The position numbers and the translations under genes are program-made. Source: Phormidium ambiguum IAM M-71 (GTDB lineage: Bacteria; Cyanobacteriota; Cyanobacteriia; Cyanobacteriales; Aerosakkonemataceae). From it: a stretch of 64,000 bases of DNA. A model generated the notes under the pieces. The model searched no databases, was not told where the DNA came from, and saw only the letters and a program-made list of their open reading frames with translations. Each line of letters starts with the position of its first letter. Position 1 is the stretch's first letter. Where the stretch lies: the NCBI RefSeq assembly GCF_001904725.1, contig NZ_MRCE01000001.1, forward strand, positions 81,167-145,166, given 5' to 3'. Below are positions 17,462 to 25,899 of this stretch, one piece after another.

Positions 17462-19000
17462 ATGCCTAAGCCTCGAACTTCTTATATCTGCAATGAATGC
17501 GGGGCCGAGTCTCCCCAATGGTTTGGTAAGTGTCCTTCCTGTAATACTTACAATTCTCTTGAAGAACAACTAATTACCCAATCAGCTGCTCTTCCCAGTC
17601 GTGGGAATTGGCAGGGAGGTGCTCGGAATAATGGTAAAGTAGCGGCCCGTGATGAACCAAAACCAAGATTATCTTTAAAATTTTCCGAAATAACCGAAAG
17701 ACAACAAGCAAGATGGTCTTCTGGTTATGAAGAATTTAATCGAGTTTTAGGTGGTGGAGTTGTTCCGGGTTCTTTGGTTTTGATTGGTGGAGATCCGGGA
17801 ATTGGCAAATCAACTTTGTTACTTCAGGTAGCAAATCAACTTGCTGAAGAACGACGCATTCTTTATGTTTCTGGGGAAGAGTCGGGACAACAAGTAAAAT
17901 TGAGAGCGTCTCGTTTGGGCGTTGGTGAAAGTTTTAATTCTGAGGAAGAAGAGGTAGGACAAACAAATTCAGAAGAAAATTCAGAGTTACCGGAATTAAG
18001 TGAACCGAAACTTTATGTATTAGCTGAAACTGATTTAGAAGAGATTTTAAAGGAGTTAGAATCTCTGAAGCCAAATTTAACCGTAATTGATAGTATCCAA
18101 ACGATTTTTTTACCAACATTGACTTCGGCACCTGGTTCTGTGGCACAAGTTAGGGAATGTACTGCGGCGTTAATGAAGGTGGCGAAACGTGATGATATTA
18201 CGATGTTAATTGTGGGTCACGTTACTAAGGAAGGGGCGATCGCAGGCCCGAGAGTTTTAGAACATTTAGTCGATACGGTATTGTATTTTGAAGGCGATCG
18301 CTTTGCTTCGCATCGGTTGTTACGATCGGTAAAAAATCGCTTTGGTGCAACTAACGAAATTGGCATTTTTGAAATGGCCGATCGCGGATTAAGAGAAGTT
18401 GCTAATCCTTCGGAATTATTCTTAGGAAATCGGGACGAAGTTGCACCGGGAACGGCAATTGTAGTTGCTTGTGAAGGCACTCGTCCGTTAGTAGTTGAAT
18501 TGCAAGCTTTGGTAAGTCCAACTAGTTACTCTAGTCCCCGTCGTTCTACTACTGGAGTTGACTATAATCGCCTATTACAAATTTTGGCAGTTTTGGAAAA
18601 ACGGGTGGGAATTCCTTTATCTAAATTGGATGCTTATGTGGCTGCTGCGGGCGGTTTAAATGTGGAAGAACCTGCGGTAGATTTGGGAATTGCGATCGCA
18701 GTTGTGGCGAGTTTCCGCGATCGCATTGTCGATCCATCTACTGTGTTAATTGGCGAAGTTGGATTAGGTGGACAAGTTCGTGCTGTTTCCCAAATGGAAT
18801 TACGGTTAAAAGAAGCGGCGAAACTTGGGTTCAAAAAGGCGATCGTTCCTAAAGGCCAAAAATTCCCTGATGTAGGTTTAGAAATTGTTCCGGTGTCTAA
18901 AGTGATTGATGCGATCGTTGCTGCTATTCCTGCCCAACCTCGGTTTGGTGGCGATGAATTTTCTGAATATGAAGATGATGAAGAGGACTTAGAAGAATAA
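17462..19000 (+). CDS. radA: DNA repair protein RadA/Sms
   Basis: RadA is a RecA-like DnaB-type helicase that promotes branch migration in recombinational repair. The N-terminal zinc finger uses Cys10, Cys13, Cys24 and Cys27. The RecA-like core has the Walker A GGDPGIGKSTLLLQ (~108), the Walker B-like strand LTVIDSIQT and the RadA-specific KNRFG. The C-terminal third is a Lon-protease-like domain (DAYVAAAGGLNVEEPAVDLGIA) that is not proteolytic in RadA. A Glu-rich insertion (~160-180, SEEEEVG... region) after the Walker A domain and the acidic C-terminus enlarge the protein to 512 aa, somewhat longer than the E. coli enzyme. Confidence 0.95.
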   Translation: MPKPRTSYICNECGAESPQWFGKCPSCNTYNSLEEQLITQSAALPSRGNWQGGARNNGKVAARDEPKPRLSLKFSEITERQQARWSSGYEEFNRVLGGGVVPGSLVLIGGDPGIGKSTLLLQVANQLAEERRILYVSGEESGQQVKLRASRLGVGESFNSEEEEVGQTNSEENSELPELSEPKLYVLAETDLEEILKELESLKPNLTVIDSIQTIFLPTLTSAPGSVAQVRECTAALMKVAKRDDITMLIVGHVTKEGAIAGPRVLEHLVDTVLYFEGDRFASHRLLRSVKNRFGATNEIGIFEMADRGLREVANPSELFLGNRDEVAPGTAIVVACEGTRPLVVELQALVSPTSYSSPRRSTTGVDYNRLLQILAVLEKRVGIPLSKLDAYVAAAGGLNVEEPAVDLGIAIAVVASFRDRIVDPSTVLIGEVGLGGQVRAVSQMELRLKEAAKLGFKKAIVPKGQKFPDVGLEIVPVSKVIDAIVAAIPAQPRFGGDEFSEYEDDEEDLEE

Positions 19001-19021
19001 GAAAAAATTAACCGCAGATGC

Positions 19022-19065
19022 ACGCAGATAAACGCAGATGATTAGCTGTTTATCTGTGTTTTTTT
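19022..19065 (+). terminator. terminator after radA
   Basis: CAGATAAAC (19025-19033) pairs with GTTTATCTG (19048-19056), followed by TGTTTTTTT. The ACGCAGAT wording recurs three times within it and is related to common cyanobacterial 'CGCAGATAAACGCAGAT' spacer repeats. Confidence 0.7.
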
Positions 19066-19214
19066 ATAGGAATTTAATTAAAAAAATACTAAAAATTTTA
19101 TTAAAACATCTTGCAATTTTTAGGAATTTGACATATCATCTAATAATGATAATCTGTGCGCTCATATATAGTAATATTTTAGTTACTTAGACATAGGGAA
19201 AATATTGATTAACC

Positions 19215-20087
19215 TTATAAACGTAATGTCAACTGTCTGCGAATTGCAAAAATAATCAATCTTGTTGGTACGTCAGAACCCTTAATTACTCGGATTCGTA
19301 AAAATTTACCCAGCAATAATCGAACAATTCCTTGAAAACGAGCTTGTCTTCTTACTTTTTTAAGAGTCTCTTTTCCTCCTCTTTCTTCGCCAGCATAGAA
19401 AGGTAAAAAAGCAAGTTTGTCATATAAAACATCGGCGCGATGAGTTGTACTTAAACCATTGCTGGAAGATTCTGAATGTGGTAATCCTCCATGTTCTCCA
19501 TAATTGCGAAATGGAATGTAATTTTTCAGGGTTTTTTGCCAGAGAAACCTACTAATATCTGCATCCCAAGATGAGTAGACATTTGTGCCATATTTTTCAC
19601 TAATTTCTTCGGCAAATTCAATCAAATATTTTGCTGCCAGTGGTGTGACAATATAAGCAACTGTGGAAACAGAAAATCCTTCGGCATAACCTTCGTTTGA
19701 GACATGATGAAGTTGAGATTCACAAGTATATAACCAAGAAATTCCCACATTCTTTTTGTTAATCTTAAAAGGTAAGGGAAGTTTACCAAAATTAATTACT
19801 GGAACAAAATCTGCCTCAATAATTAAAGTTGATTTGCTTGCCTCAATTGCTTTTTCCCAAGCACGACGATGGTTCATCAAGCAAAGATAACTGCGAGAAT
19901 ATGTTTGATATTCTAGTTTGTCTTCTTGTCTGAAAACTTCGTATTGAAAATTTTCTTTACTTAAAAATTCCTCAAGTAATTGAGTTGGTTCTTTGTAGGC
20001 AATAATGAAAGCTTTGTCGATCGAATTAACCAGCCGATCAGATTCAGCTATGTTGCTAGTGAAATTGACCTGGTTCATGCTAACCAT
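19215..20087 (-). CDS. glycosyltransferase family 25-like protein
   Basis: The 290-aa protein opens with strand AFIIAYKEP and then shows the block YLCLMNHRRAWEKAIEASKSTLIIEADFVP. This resembles GT25 (LPS-type) glycosyltransferases, where a conserved S/C-x-x-H-x-x-A-W helix precedes an acidic EDD-type motif. Here the motif reads EAD, so one acidic position is changed. A second block, SVSTVAYIVTPLAAKYLIEF, also fits GT25. The C-terminal ~60 residues are very basic and probably peripheral to the membrane. Donor and acceptor sugars are unknown. Confidence 0.6.
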   Translation of the reverse strand: MVSMNQVNFTSNIAESDRLVNSIDKAFIIAYKEPTQLLEEFLSKENFQYEVFRQEDKLEYQTYSRSYLCLMNHRRAWEKAIEASKSTLIIEADFVPVINFGKLPLPFKINKKNVGISWLYTCESQLHHVSNEGYAEGFSVSTVAYIVTPLAAKYLIEFAEEISEKYGTNVYSSWDADISRFLWQKTLKNYIPFRNYGEHGGLPHSESSSNGLSTTHRADVLYDKLAFLPFYAGEERGGKETLKKVRRQARFQGIVRLLLGKFLRIRVIKGSDVPTRLIIFAIRRQLTLRL

Positions 20088-20134
20088 AAATAAATCTATT
20101 ACGAGTATAGCCTCGAAAAAACAAAGGTCAACTC

Positions 20135-20881
20135 TTACTCAGCACTCAAAAATTCCAAATAACCATTACTTAATTCTTTCACTGCTAAATCATAAAATTG
20201 CTTGCCATGTTCCGCTGTTGCTAAAGCAGGATTTGATCCCATTCTGCCATCAGGGTAACGCTTGCGAAAATCTACCGCGCCATAAATACTATGCCCCTTG
20301 CCAACTTCTTCTGAAAGTTGCCCTTCTTTAATTGCTTCTGGATAAACAAATTGGGTAACAGCTACTTCGCTGGGAGTGGCGTGAGAACCTTCTTGTTCAC
20401 CATACAATTCTTTAGCTAATTTATAAACTGAACTGCACATAAACCAGTTAGCAACATAACATTTTACTTGCTCATGATTCCTGACATTTAAATCTGCTAA
20501 ATGCGCGTAAGTTTCGGCAAAAGCCGCTTTCATTGTAGCGATATTACCACCATGTCCGTTAATAAAATAGAACTTAGTAAATCCAGCTTTAGCTAAACAA
20601 GTTACATAATCTTTAATTAACAAAATCATCGTACTAGGACGCAGACTAATTGTGCCTGGAAAACTTGTATGATGTAGCGCCATTCCTACGTTAATTGTAG
20701 GGCCAACCATTGCATTTATTTCTGCTCCTACACCTTTTGCGATCGCCTCTGCACAAATCGCATCTGTACCAATTAATCCTGTAGGCCCATGTTGTTCAGT
20801 AGAACCTATTGGCATAATAATCCCTGTAGACTTTGCCAAATACTCTTCTACTTCTGTCCAAGTACTTAAATGTAGCAGCAT
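20135..20881 (-). CDS. creatininase family protein
   Basis: Creatininase-fold enzymes are metal-dependent amidohydrolases. The N-terminal block PIGSTEQHGPTGLIGTD supplies Glu29, His31 and Asp40 as likely metal ligands, and FYFINGHGGNIATMKAAF in the middle is the family hallmark. A later SHATPSEVAV block carries the third-site residues. Length 248 aa is typical. The substrate may be a cyclic amide or a formamide rather than creatinine. It sits 47 bases upstream of, and in the same direction as, the GT25-like gene. Confidence 0.88.
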   Translation of the reverse strand: MLLHLSTWTEVEEYLAKSTGIIMPIGSTEQHGPTGLIGTDAICAEAIAKGVGAEINAMVGPTINVGMALHHTSFPGTISLRPSTMILLIKDYVTCLAKAGFTKFYFINGHGGNIATMKAAFAETYAHLADLNVRNHEQVKCYVANWFMCSSVYKLAKELYGEQEGSHATPSEVAVTQFVYPEAIKEGQLSEEVGKGHSIYGAVDFRKRYPDGRMGSNPALATAEHGKQFYDLAVKELSNGYLEFLSAE

Positions 20882-20978
20882 TCTTAGTTCTCAATTGTTT
20901 TATAAATTTCATTGTAAAGAAATGCTGCTAAAAATGCCAAAATAAGTTTAAGATGAGGTTATGAATTAAAAAAAGTTG

Positions 20979-21296
20979 ATGGTAAATTCAATTACGCCTA
21001 CCCAAATTAGTGCTGGGTTTCATGCCTTGTCTGACCCTCTGCGCTTGCAAATCATTGAATTACTTAGGGAAAGAGAGTTATGTGTTTGTGAGTTATGCGA
21101 ACATTTGGAAGTGAGTCAATCTAAACTCTCGTTTCACTTGAAAACCCTTAAAGAAGCGGGTTTACTTCGTTCGCAGCAAGAAGGACGTTGGATTTATTAC
21201 AGCCTGAATTTGGCGCAATTTGTAGTTTTAGAGCAGTATTTGGCAGATTATCGCCGCTTTAGTCCGATCGTTCCCGCCCGCGCCTGTCAAGATTAA
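20979..21296 (+). CDS. arsR: ArsR-family metalloid-responsive repressor
   Basis: This winged-helix repressor of 105 residues shows ALSDPLRLQIIELL, the metal-site motif ELCVCELCEHLEVSQSKLSFHLKTLKEAGLL and RQEGRWIYYSLN-like wing. The ELCVCEL cysteine pair in the recognition helix region is the classical As(III)-sensing site. It should release the operator when arsenite binds. Start is taken at ATG 20979; a TTG at 20976 is also in frame. It opens the arsenic island and faces the creatininase gene divergently. Confidence 0.9.
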   Translation: MVNSITPTQISAGFHALSDPLRLQIIELLRERELCVCELCEHLEVSQSKLSFHLKTLKEAGLLRSQQEGRWIYYSLNLAQFVVLEQYLADYRRFSPIVPARACQD

Positions 21297-21305
21297 AAGG
21301 TATCC

Positions 21306-21350
21306 ATCAAGTTTTATTGAAATGTACTTGACAAATCAATTTTTTTTGAA
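21306..21350 (+). promoter_or_regulatory. two ATCAA-N6-TTGAA repeats, candidate ArsR operators
   Basis: ATCAA-N6-TTGAA occurs at 21306-21321 and again at 21335-21350, in direct orientation. The second copy begins two bases after a TTGACA -35 element (21328-21333) and fills the spacer to the -10 region, so a bound repressor would block RNA polymerase. The imperfect dyad resembles ArsR/SmtB operators described in cyanobacteria. Confidence 0.65.
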
Positions 21351-21356
21351 ATGATG
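21328..21356 (+). promoter_or_regulatory. sigma-70-type promoter of pstS-acr3
   Basis: TTGACA (21328-21333) is a perfect -35 hexamer. AATGAT (21350-21355) at 16-base spacing is a plausible but weak -10. It lies about 40 bases before the start codon of the binding-protein gene. Confidence 0.5.
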
Positions 21357-21392
21357 GTAGTACCCCTTATTTATTGAACAGGGGGAGAAGAC

Positions 21393-22415
21393 ATGAATGT
21401 AACCGAAAAGCCGCAAGTTTTCAGATTAAGAAAAATCACTTTAATCGTAGGTGCAGCTGCGCTATTGAACTCATGTTCTCAAGTGCAATCCCAACAGAAA
21501 CCAATTAAAATTGATGGATCGAGTACGGTTTATCCGATTACGAGTGCGATCGCCAAAAACTACCAAACAACCAATCCCAACACCAAAGTAGAAACTGGGT
21601 TTTCAGGGACTACGGGAGGGTTTAGAAAATTCTGTACCAAAGAAGTAGACATAGCAAATGCTTCCCGTCCAATTAATGCCCAAGAAATGCAAACTTGCAA
21701 CCAAGCTGGGGTAAGATTTATTGAATTACCTGTAGCTTTTGATGCTTTAACTATCGTAGTTAATCCCCAAAATAATTGGGTGCAAAACATCACTGTAGAT
21801 GAGTTAAAAAGAATTTGGGAACCAGCCGCAGAAGGTAAAATTACTAACTGGAATCAAGTTAGACCCGAATGGCCCGATCGACCTTTAAAACTATTTGCGC
21901 CCGGTAAAGATTCAGGAACATTTGATTATTTCACCGAAGCGGTAATTGGCGAAGTTGATGCTAGTCGTAAAGATTATACAGCTAGTGAAGATGACGAAGT
22001 AATTGCCAAAGGAGTAATGCAAGATCCTAACGCTTTGGGATATTTTGGTTTAGCTTATTACGAAGAAAACCAAGGTAAGTTAAAGGCAGTTCCAGTTAAT
22101 AGTGGAAAAGGAGCGATCGCACCTTCTTTAAAAACCGTAGAAGCCAATCAATATCAACCATTAGCACGTCCTTTATTCATTTACATTAATGCCAAATCAG
22201 CCCAAGATAATCCGGCATTAAGAGACTTTGTAAAATCCTACATCAAAAATGCCCCAAAAGTAGTAAAAACCGTTGGCTATGTACCTTTACCAGAAGAAGG
22301 TTATCGCCTTGCTGAAGTGCATTTTAACCGAGCAAAAGTAGGGACAGTATTTGATGGTAAAGCCCAGCTAGATTTAACATTAGCCGAGTTATTACGCAAA
22401 CAAGCGAAATTCTAA
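21393..22415 (+). CDS. pstS: PstS-type phosphate-binding lipoprotein in the arsenic island
   Basis: PstS proteins capture phosphate for the Pst ABC importer. A signal peptide ends in the lipobox LLNSC with Cys28 as the lipidation site. The mature part shows KIDGSSTVYPITSAIAKNY, TGFSGTTGGFRKFC, IANASRPI and FAPGKDSGTFDYFTEAVIG, the phosphate-contacting loops of the family. No pstC, pstA or pstB is present nearby. Placed behind ArsR sites and before ACR3, it may raise phosphate over arsenate selectivity during arsenate stress; this is inference. Length 340 aa is typical. Confidence 0.85.
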   Translation: MNVTEKPQVFRLRKITLIVGAAALLNSCSQVQSQQKPIKIDGSSTVYPITSAIAKNYQTTNPNTKVETGFSGTTGGFRKFCTKEVDIANASRPINAQEMQTCNQAGVRFIELPVAFDALTIVVNPQNNWVQNITVDELKRIWEPAAEGKITNWNQVRPEWPDRPLKLFAPGKDSGTFDYFTEAVIGEVDASRKDYTASEDDEVIAKGVMQDPNALGYFGLAYYEENQGKLKAVPVNSGKGAIAPSLKTVEANQYQPLARPLFIYINAKSAQDNPALRDFVKSYIKNAPKVVKTVGYVPLPEEGYRLAEVHFNRAKVGTVFDGKAQLDLTLAELLRKQAKF

Positions 22416-22433
22416 ATTTTGGCAAAAGATATC

Positions 22434-22500
22434 GTAGGAGCGGGTTTAGCCAAGGAATTTTAATCCCCACCCACAAAATTCAAATCAAAAACCGCCCCCC
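22434..22500 (+). repeat. dispersed repeat between pstS and acr3
   Basis: GTAGGAGCGGGTTTAGCC (22434-22451) and, about 35 bases on, AAAAACCGCCCCCC form a loose inverted repeat. Wording and spacing match the element after acr3 at 23676-23742. Confidence 0.55.
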
Positions 22501-22541
22501 AATAAGTAAATAAAAAAATCAAGCATCATAAATCTGAACTA

Positions 22542-23675
22542 ATGGCTCAAAATCTCAAAAAAGTAGAAGCAGGTAGCAATCTCAGTTTCTTTGAAAAATA
22601 TCTAACTGTTTGGGTATTTTTGTGTATTATCGCTGGCATTATTTTAGGAAGGCTTTTTCCCAAAATAGCCGTTACCTTAGATGCCATGAGCATTTATCAG
22701 GTATCAATTCCGATCGCAATTTGCTTATTTTTCATGATGTATCCCATCATGGTGAAAATTGACTTTACCCAAGCTAAAAATGCCATTAAAGCACCCAAAC
22801 CTGTAATTTTGACTTTAGTAGTCAATTGGCTCATTAAACCATTCACAATGGTAGTAATTGCCCAATTCTTTTTAGGTTGGCTATTTCGCCCCTTAATTAC
22901 CGGAACCGAAATAATTAGAGGTGCGGAAGTTTCCCTCGCTAATTCTTACATTGCAGGAGCAATTTTATTAGGAATCGCCCCTTGTACAGCAATGGTTTTA
23001 ATGTGGGGATATCTCTGTTATGGAAATCAAGGACATACCTTAGTAATGGTAGCAGTAAACTCTCTAGCAATGCTATTTTTATATGCACCGTTAGGGAGAT
23101 GGTTACTAGCAGCAAATAACTTAGTCGTACCTTGGGAAACGATAGTTTTATCAGTGTTTGTTTATGTTGGTTTGCCATTAGCTGCGGGGATGTATAGCCG
23201 TTATTGGATTTTCAAACATAAAGGTAAAAGGTGGTTTGAAGAGAACTTTTTGCATTATCTGAGTCCGATCGCAATTACCGCCCTTTTACTTACCTTAGTA
23301 TTGCTATTTGCTTTCAAAGGCGAACTAATAGTTAACAATCCCCTGCACATCTTATTAATAGCCGTTCCCCTGTTCATTCAAACCAATTTCATCTTTTTGA
23401 TTAGCTATGTAGCTGCCTTAAAAATGAATCTTGCTTATGAAGATTCAGCACCAGCCGCATTAATTGGCGCGAGTAATCATTTTGAAGTTGCGATCGCCAC
23501 CGCAGTCACATTATTTGGCTTAAATTCTGGAGCAGCATTAGCCACAGTAGTCGGAGTTTTAATTGAAGTTCCAGTGATGTTAATGCTGGTAGAAATTTGC
23601 AAAAAAACCGCTTTTTGGTTTCCCAGAGAACCGGAAAAAGCGACCTTATTCGATCCTCGTTGTTTGAAAATGTAA
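22542..23675 (+). CDS. acr3: ACR3-type arsenite efflux permease
   Basis: ACR3 exports As(III) across the inner membrane. About ten hydrophobic helices are seen, beginning [25 protein letters not shown]. The family segment [19 protein letters not shown] carries the conserved Cys presumed to bind arsenite, and [28 protein letters not shown] is also diagnostic. Length 377 aa fits the family. It follows pstS after 126 bases that contain a dispersed repeat, and precedes arsC. It is probably under the ArsR-type operator upstream of pstS. Confidence 0.93.
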   Translation: MAQNLKKVEAGSNLSFFEKYLTVWVFLCIIAGIILGRLFPKIAVTLDAMSIYQVSIPIAICLFFMMYPIMVKIDFTQAKNAIKAPKPVILTLVVNWLIKPFTMVVIAQFFLGWLFRPLITGTEIIRGAEVSLANSYIAGAILLGIAPCTAMVLMWGYLCYGNQGHTLVMVAVNSLAMLFLYAPLGRWLLAANNLVVPWETIVLSVFVYVGLPLAAGMYSRYWIFKHKGKRWFEENFLHYLSPIAITALLLTLVLLFAFKGELIVNNPLHILLIAVPLFIQTNFIFLISYVAALKMNLAYEDSAPAALIGASNHFEVAIATAVTLFGLNSGAALATVVGVLIEVPVMLMLVEICKKTAFWFPREPEKATLFDPRCLKM

Positions 23676-23779
23676 GTAGGGGCGAATTTAGCCGATATTT
23701 TAGGCTAATCAACGTCAAATTTTCAACAAAAACCGCCCTTATAAATTAATTGGATCGACCTTAACGTGAAATGGCATGA
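23676..23779 (+). repeat. composite dispersed repeat upstream of arsC
   Basis: GTAGGGGCGAATTTAGCC (from 23676) and AAAAACCGCCCTT (to ~23740) flank an AT-rich core. GATCGACCTTAACGTGAAAT (23754-23773) follows. Both blocks occur in the same order upstream of cobI at 7375-7477. The element starts one base after the acr3 stop and fills the space to arsC. Confidence 0.6.
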
Positions 23780-23804
23780 ACCTATTTACAGAGAGTAATA
23801 AATC

Positions 23805-24212
23805 ATGAAAAAAGTGATGTTTGTTTGCAAAAAAAACTCGGCTCGTTCTCAGATGGCAGAAGGATTTGCCAAGCATTTTGGAGTTGATTTAATAGATGTT
23901 ACCAGTTCTGGATTAGAAGCTTCTGAAGTTAGACCAGAAGCGATCGCCACAATGAAAGATGCAGGTATAGATATTAGCAATCAAACCTCAAAAGCCTTGA
24001 ATGAATTTAAACCTGAAGATTTCGATGTTGTGATTTCCCTTTGTGGATGTGGTGTAAATCTTCCCCCTCAATGGCTGACAAGAGAAGTATTTGAAGATTG
24101 GCAATTAGACGATCCAGCAGAACAACCAGAAATCTTTCCCAGAGTACGGGATGAAATACGCGATCGAGTAATTCGTCTGATTGAAACCTCAAAAGCTGCA
24201 TCTGTTGTATAG
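23805..24212 (+). CDS. arsC: arsenate reductase, glutaredoxin-dependent low-Mr phosphatase type
   Basis: ArsC reduces arsenate to arsenite for export by ACR3. The N-terminal P-loop FVCKKNSAR gives Cys8-x5-Arg14, and SLCGCG gives Cys80 and Cys82. This Cys8/Cys80/Cys82 set is that of the Synechocystis enzyme, which has a low-molecular-weight phosphatase fold but uses glutathione and glutaredoxin. Length 135 aa agrees. A start-proximal GAGAGTAATAA provides the ribosome site. It is followed after two bases by the interrupted phosphatase gene and then arsH, evidently one operon. Confidence 0.93.
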   Translation: MKKVMFVCKKNSARSQMAEGFAKHFGVDLIDVTSSGLEASEVRPEAIATMKDAGIDISNQTSKALNEFKPEDFDVVISLCGCGVNLPPQWLTREVFEDWQLDDPAEQPEIFPRVRDEIRDRVIRLIETSKAASVV

Positions 24213-24214
24213 GT

Positions 24215-24679
24215 ATGGATTTAATGGAAGAACTACAGCCAATTCAAGAAAACCTTTGGTGGGTGATACCGGGAAAATTAGCCGGGGTACGGAAACCTTT
24301 GCCAGAGGAAATTGCTCAACTTAAAGCAGCGGGGATTGGAGCGATCGTTTCTGTAATGGATGATTCTGCAAACCTTGACTTGTATCAACAGACAAACCTC
24401 GATTACCACTGGCTACCCACAAAAGGCGGAAAAGCTCCAACTGTAGAATAGATTCAGGTACTTCAAGCCTTCATTGAGCAGCAAAATCAATTAGGCAAAG
24501 CTGTTGCAGTGCATTGTACTAGTGGTAATCGCCGGACAGGAACCATGCTAGCAGCCTATCTGATTCTGACAGGCACAACCTATGATGAGGCAATGCAGAT
24601 TATCCAAACCGCCAATCCCAATGCTGAGTTAAGAGAGGCTCAACTCACCTTTTTGCAGTCGTTGACGGAACATCAATAA
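24215..24679 (+). pseudogene. dual-specificity protein phosphatase split by an in-frame TAG
   Basis: The frame opened at ATG 24215 runs 78 codons to TAG 24449-24451, then continues open for another 75 codons to TAA 24677-24679. The second part contains the complete phosphatase P-loop HCTSGNRRTGT (HC-x5-R) and helices AAYLILTG and YDEAMQIIQTANP. The two halves together make a normal ~154-residue dual-specificity phosphatase. One C-to-T change (CAG to TAG) would explain the break. As it stands the first part lacks the active site. Recent inactivation, readthrough, or a sequencing error are the options. The stop overlaps the arsH start (TAATG). Confidence 0.8.
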
Positions 24680-25347
24680 TGACCAAGTTTGACCATCCTC
24701 CGAGAATTTTGTTTCTCTACGGCTCCTTGCGCGATCGTTCTTATAGCCGTTTATTAGCAGAAGAAGCGGCTCGAATTATTCAGGAGTTTGGCGCAGAAGT
24801 AAAGTTTTTCGACCCGCGAGAACTACCGATTTTCGGCAGCGTTCCTGATACTCATCCCAAAGTACAGGAACTCCGGGGATTAAGCCAGTGGTCTGAAGGA
24901 CAAGTTTGGTCTAGCCCCGAATTACACGGTCAAATTAGCGGTATCATGAAAAACCAGATTGACTGGATTCCCCTCAGTATTGGAGCAATCAGACCAACTC
25001 AAGGAAGAACTTTAGCCGTCATGCAAGTGAGTGGTGGCTCTCAATCTTTTAATGCTGTGAATACACTTCGGATTTTAGGGCGTTGGATGCGAATGTTCAC
25101 GATTCCAAATCAATCTTCGGTAGCTAAAGCTTACCAGGAGTTTAATGAAGATGGAACGATGAAAGATTCACCCTATCGAGACCGAGTTGTTGATGTGATG
25201 GAAGAACTTTATAAGTTTACCTTGCTGTTGCGAGGAGAAGTGGATTATTTGTGCGATCGCTACAGCGAGCGAAAAGAAAAAGGCGCTCAGGAAACGATTA
25301 GTGATATTGGCAAGATGATTAATGGAGTCAATCTTAGTCGAATGTAA
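24679..25347 (+). CDS. arsH: ArsH, NADPH-dependent FMN reductase / organoarsenical oxidase
   Basis: ArsH proteins are flavodoxin-like FMN enzymes that oxidise trivalent methylarsenicals and reduce oxygen or quinones. The protein has the FMN phosphate loop [43 protein letters not shown], and [32 protein letters not shown], which are all diagnostic for ArsH. Length 222 aa is typical. Its ATG shares a base with the stop of the broken phosphatase (TAATG), indicating translational coupling in the arsC-phosphatase-arsH operon. Confidence 0.93.
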   Translation: MTKFDHPPRILFLYGSLRDRSYSRLLAEEAARIIQEFGAEVKFFDPRELPIFGSVPDTHPKVQELRGLSQWSEGQVWSSPELHGQISGIMKNQIDWIPLSIGAIRPTQGRTLAVMQVSGGSQSFNAVNTLRILGRWMRMFTIPNQSSVAKAYQEFNEDGTMKDSPYRDRVVDVMEELYKFTLLLRGEVDYLCDRYSERKEKGAQETISDIGKMINGVNLSRM

Positions 25348-25390
25348 TCAAACTCAATCCCTAAACTTATACTGAGATCTTGTACCTGCG

Positions 25391-25530
25391 CTTTTAGCCC
25401 GCCCGGAAATCAATTTCCGGGCTAATAGCTCAAGTCCATTAAAATGGACTGAAAGCATAACAATATAATAGCTACTAAAACCATCTTAAATACCCCTTGA
25501 TTCTTTAGTCCGCGTAGGCGGACTTTGTTT
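25391..25530. repeat. cluster of three palindromes after arsH
   Basis: Three perfect palindromes lie in 125 bases: GCCCGGAAAT/ATTTCCGGGC (25401-25422), AGTCCATT/AATGGACT (25433-25450) and AGTCCGC-GTAG-GCGGACT (25507-25524). The third has the same arms as the hairpin at 54667-54683. They could together terminate arsH transcription, but the wording is that of dispersed cyanobacterial repeats. The rest of the 301-base spacer shows no gene. Confidence 0.7.
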
Positions 25531-25648
25531 CTATAGCAGCGATTTCAATCGCCCAATCATCTTAATTATAAAATTATTAAAATTACTCTATAACCAATTA
25601 GTTAAGAGCTATACTAAAAGAGTAATTCAACACCTAAACTTCACCATT

Positions 25649-25891
25649 ATGACTAACATCAAAGTAGAAATTCTCGGTTCCGGCTGCAAAAAATGTCATC
25701 AATTAGAAGAAAACGCCAAAAAAGCAATTTCTGACTTAGGAATTGCCGCCGAACTTGACCATATTACCGATCAAATTGAAATAGTCAAACGGGGAGTAAT
25801 GTCCACCCCAGCATTAGCAGTAAATGGCAAAATAGTTAGTAAAGGAAAAGTAATTTCCCCCGAAGAAATCAAGCCATTATTGCAAGTGTAA
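25649..25891 (+). CDS. small thioredoxin-like redox protein
   Basis: This 80-residue protein is a minimal thioredoxin/glutaredoxin fold of the 'redox-active disulfide protein' type. It has strand VEILGSG followed by Cys13-Lys-Lys-Cys16, and a cis-Pro loop GVMSTPALAVNGKIVSKG. The family often sits beside ArsP/YraQ permeases, and here the permease begins eight bases downstream. A role in supplying reductant to arsenic chemistry or to the permease is inferred from that pairing. Confidence 0.85.
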   Translation: MTNIKVEILGSGCKKCHQLEENAKKAISDLGIAAELDHITDQIEIVKRGVMSTPALAVNGKIVSKGKVISPEEIKPLLQV

Positions 25892-25899
25892 ACTCAAAA

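Noticed and set aside
25391-25530. CRISPR-like or attC-like repeat cluster
   Set aside because: The three palindromes differ in sequence and there are no regular spacers.
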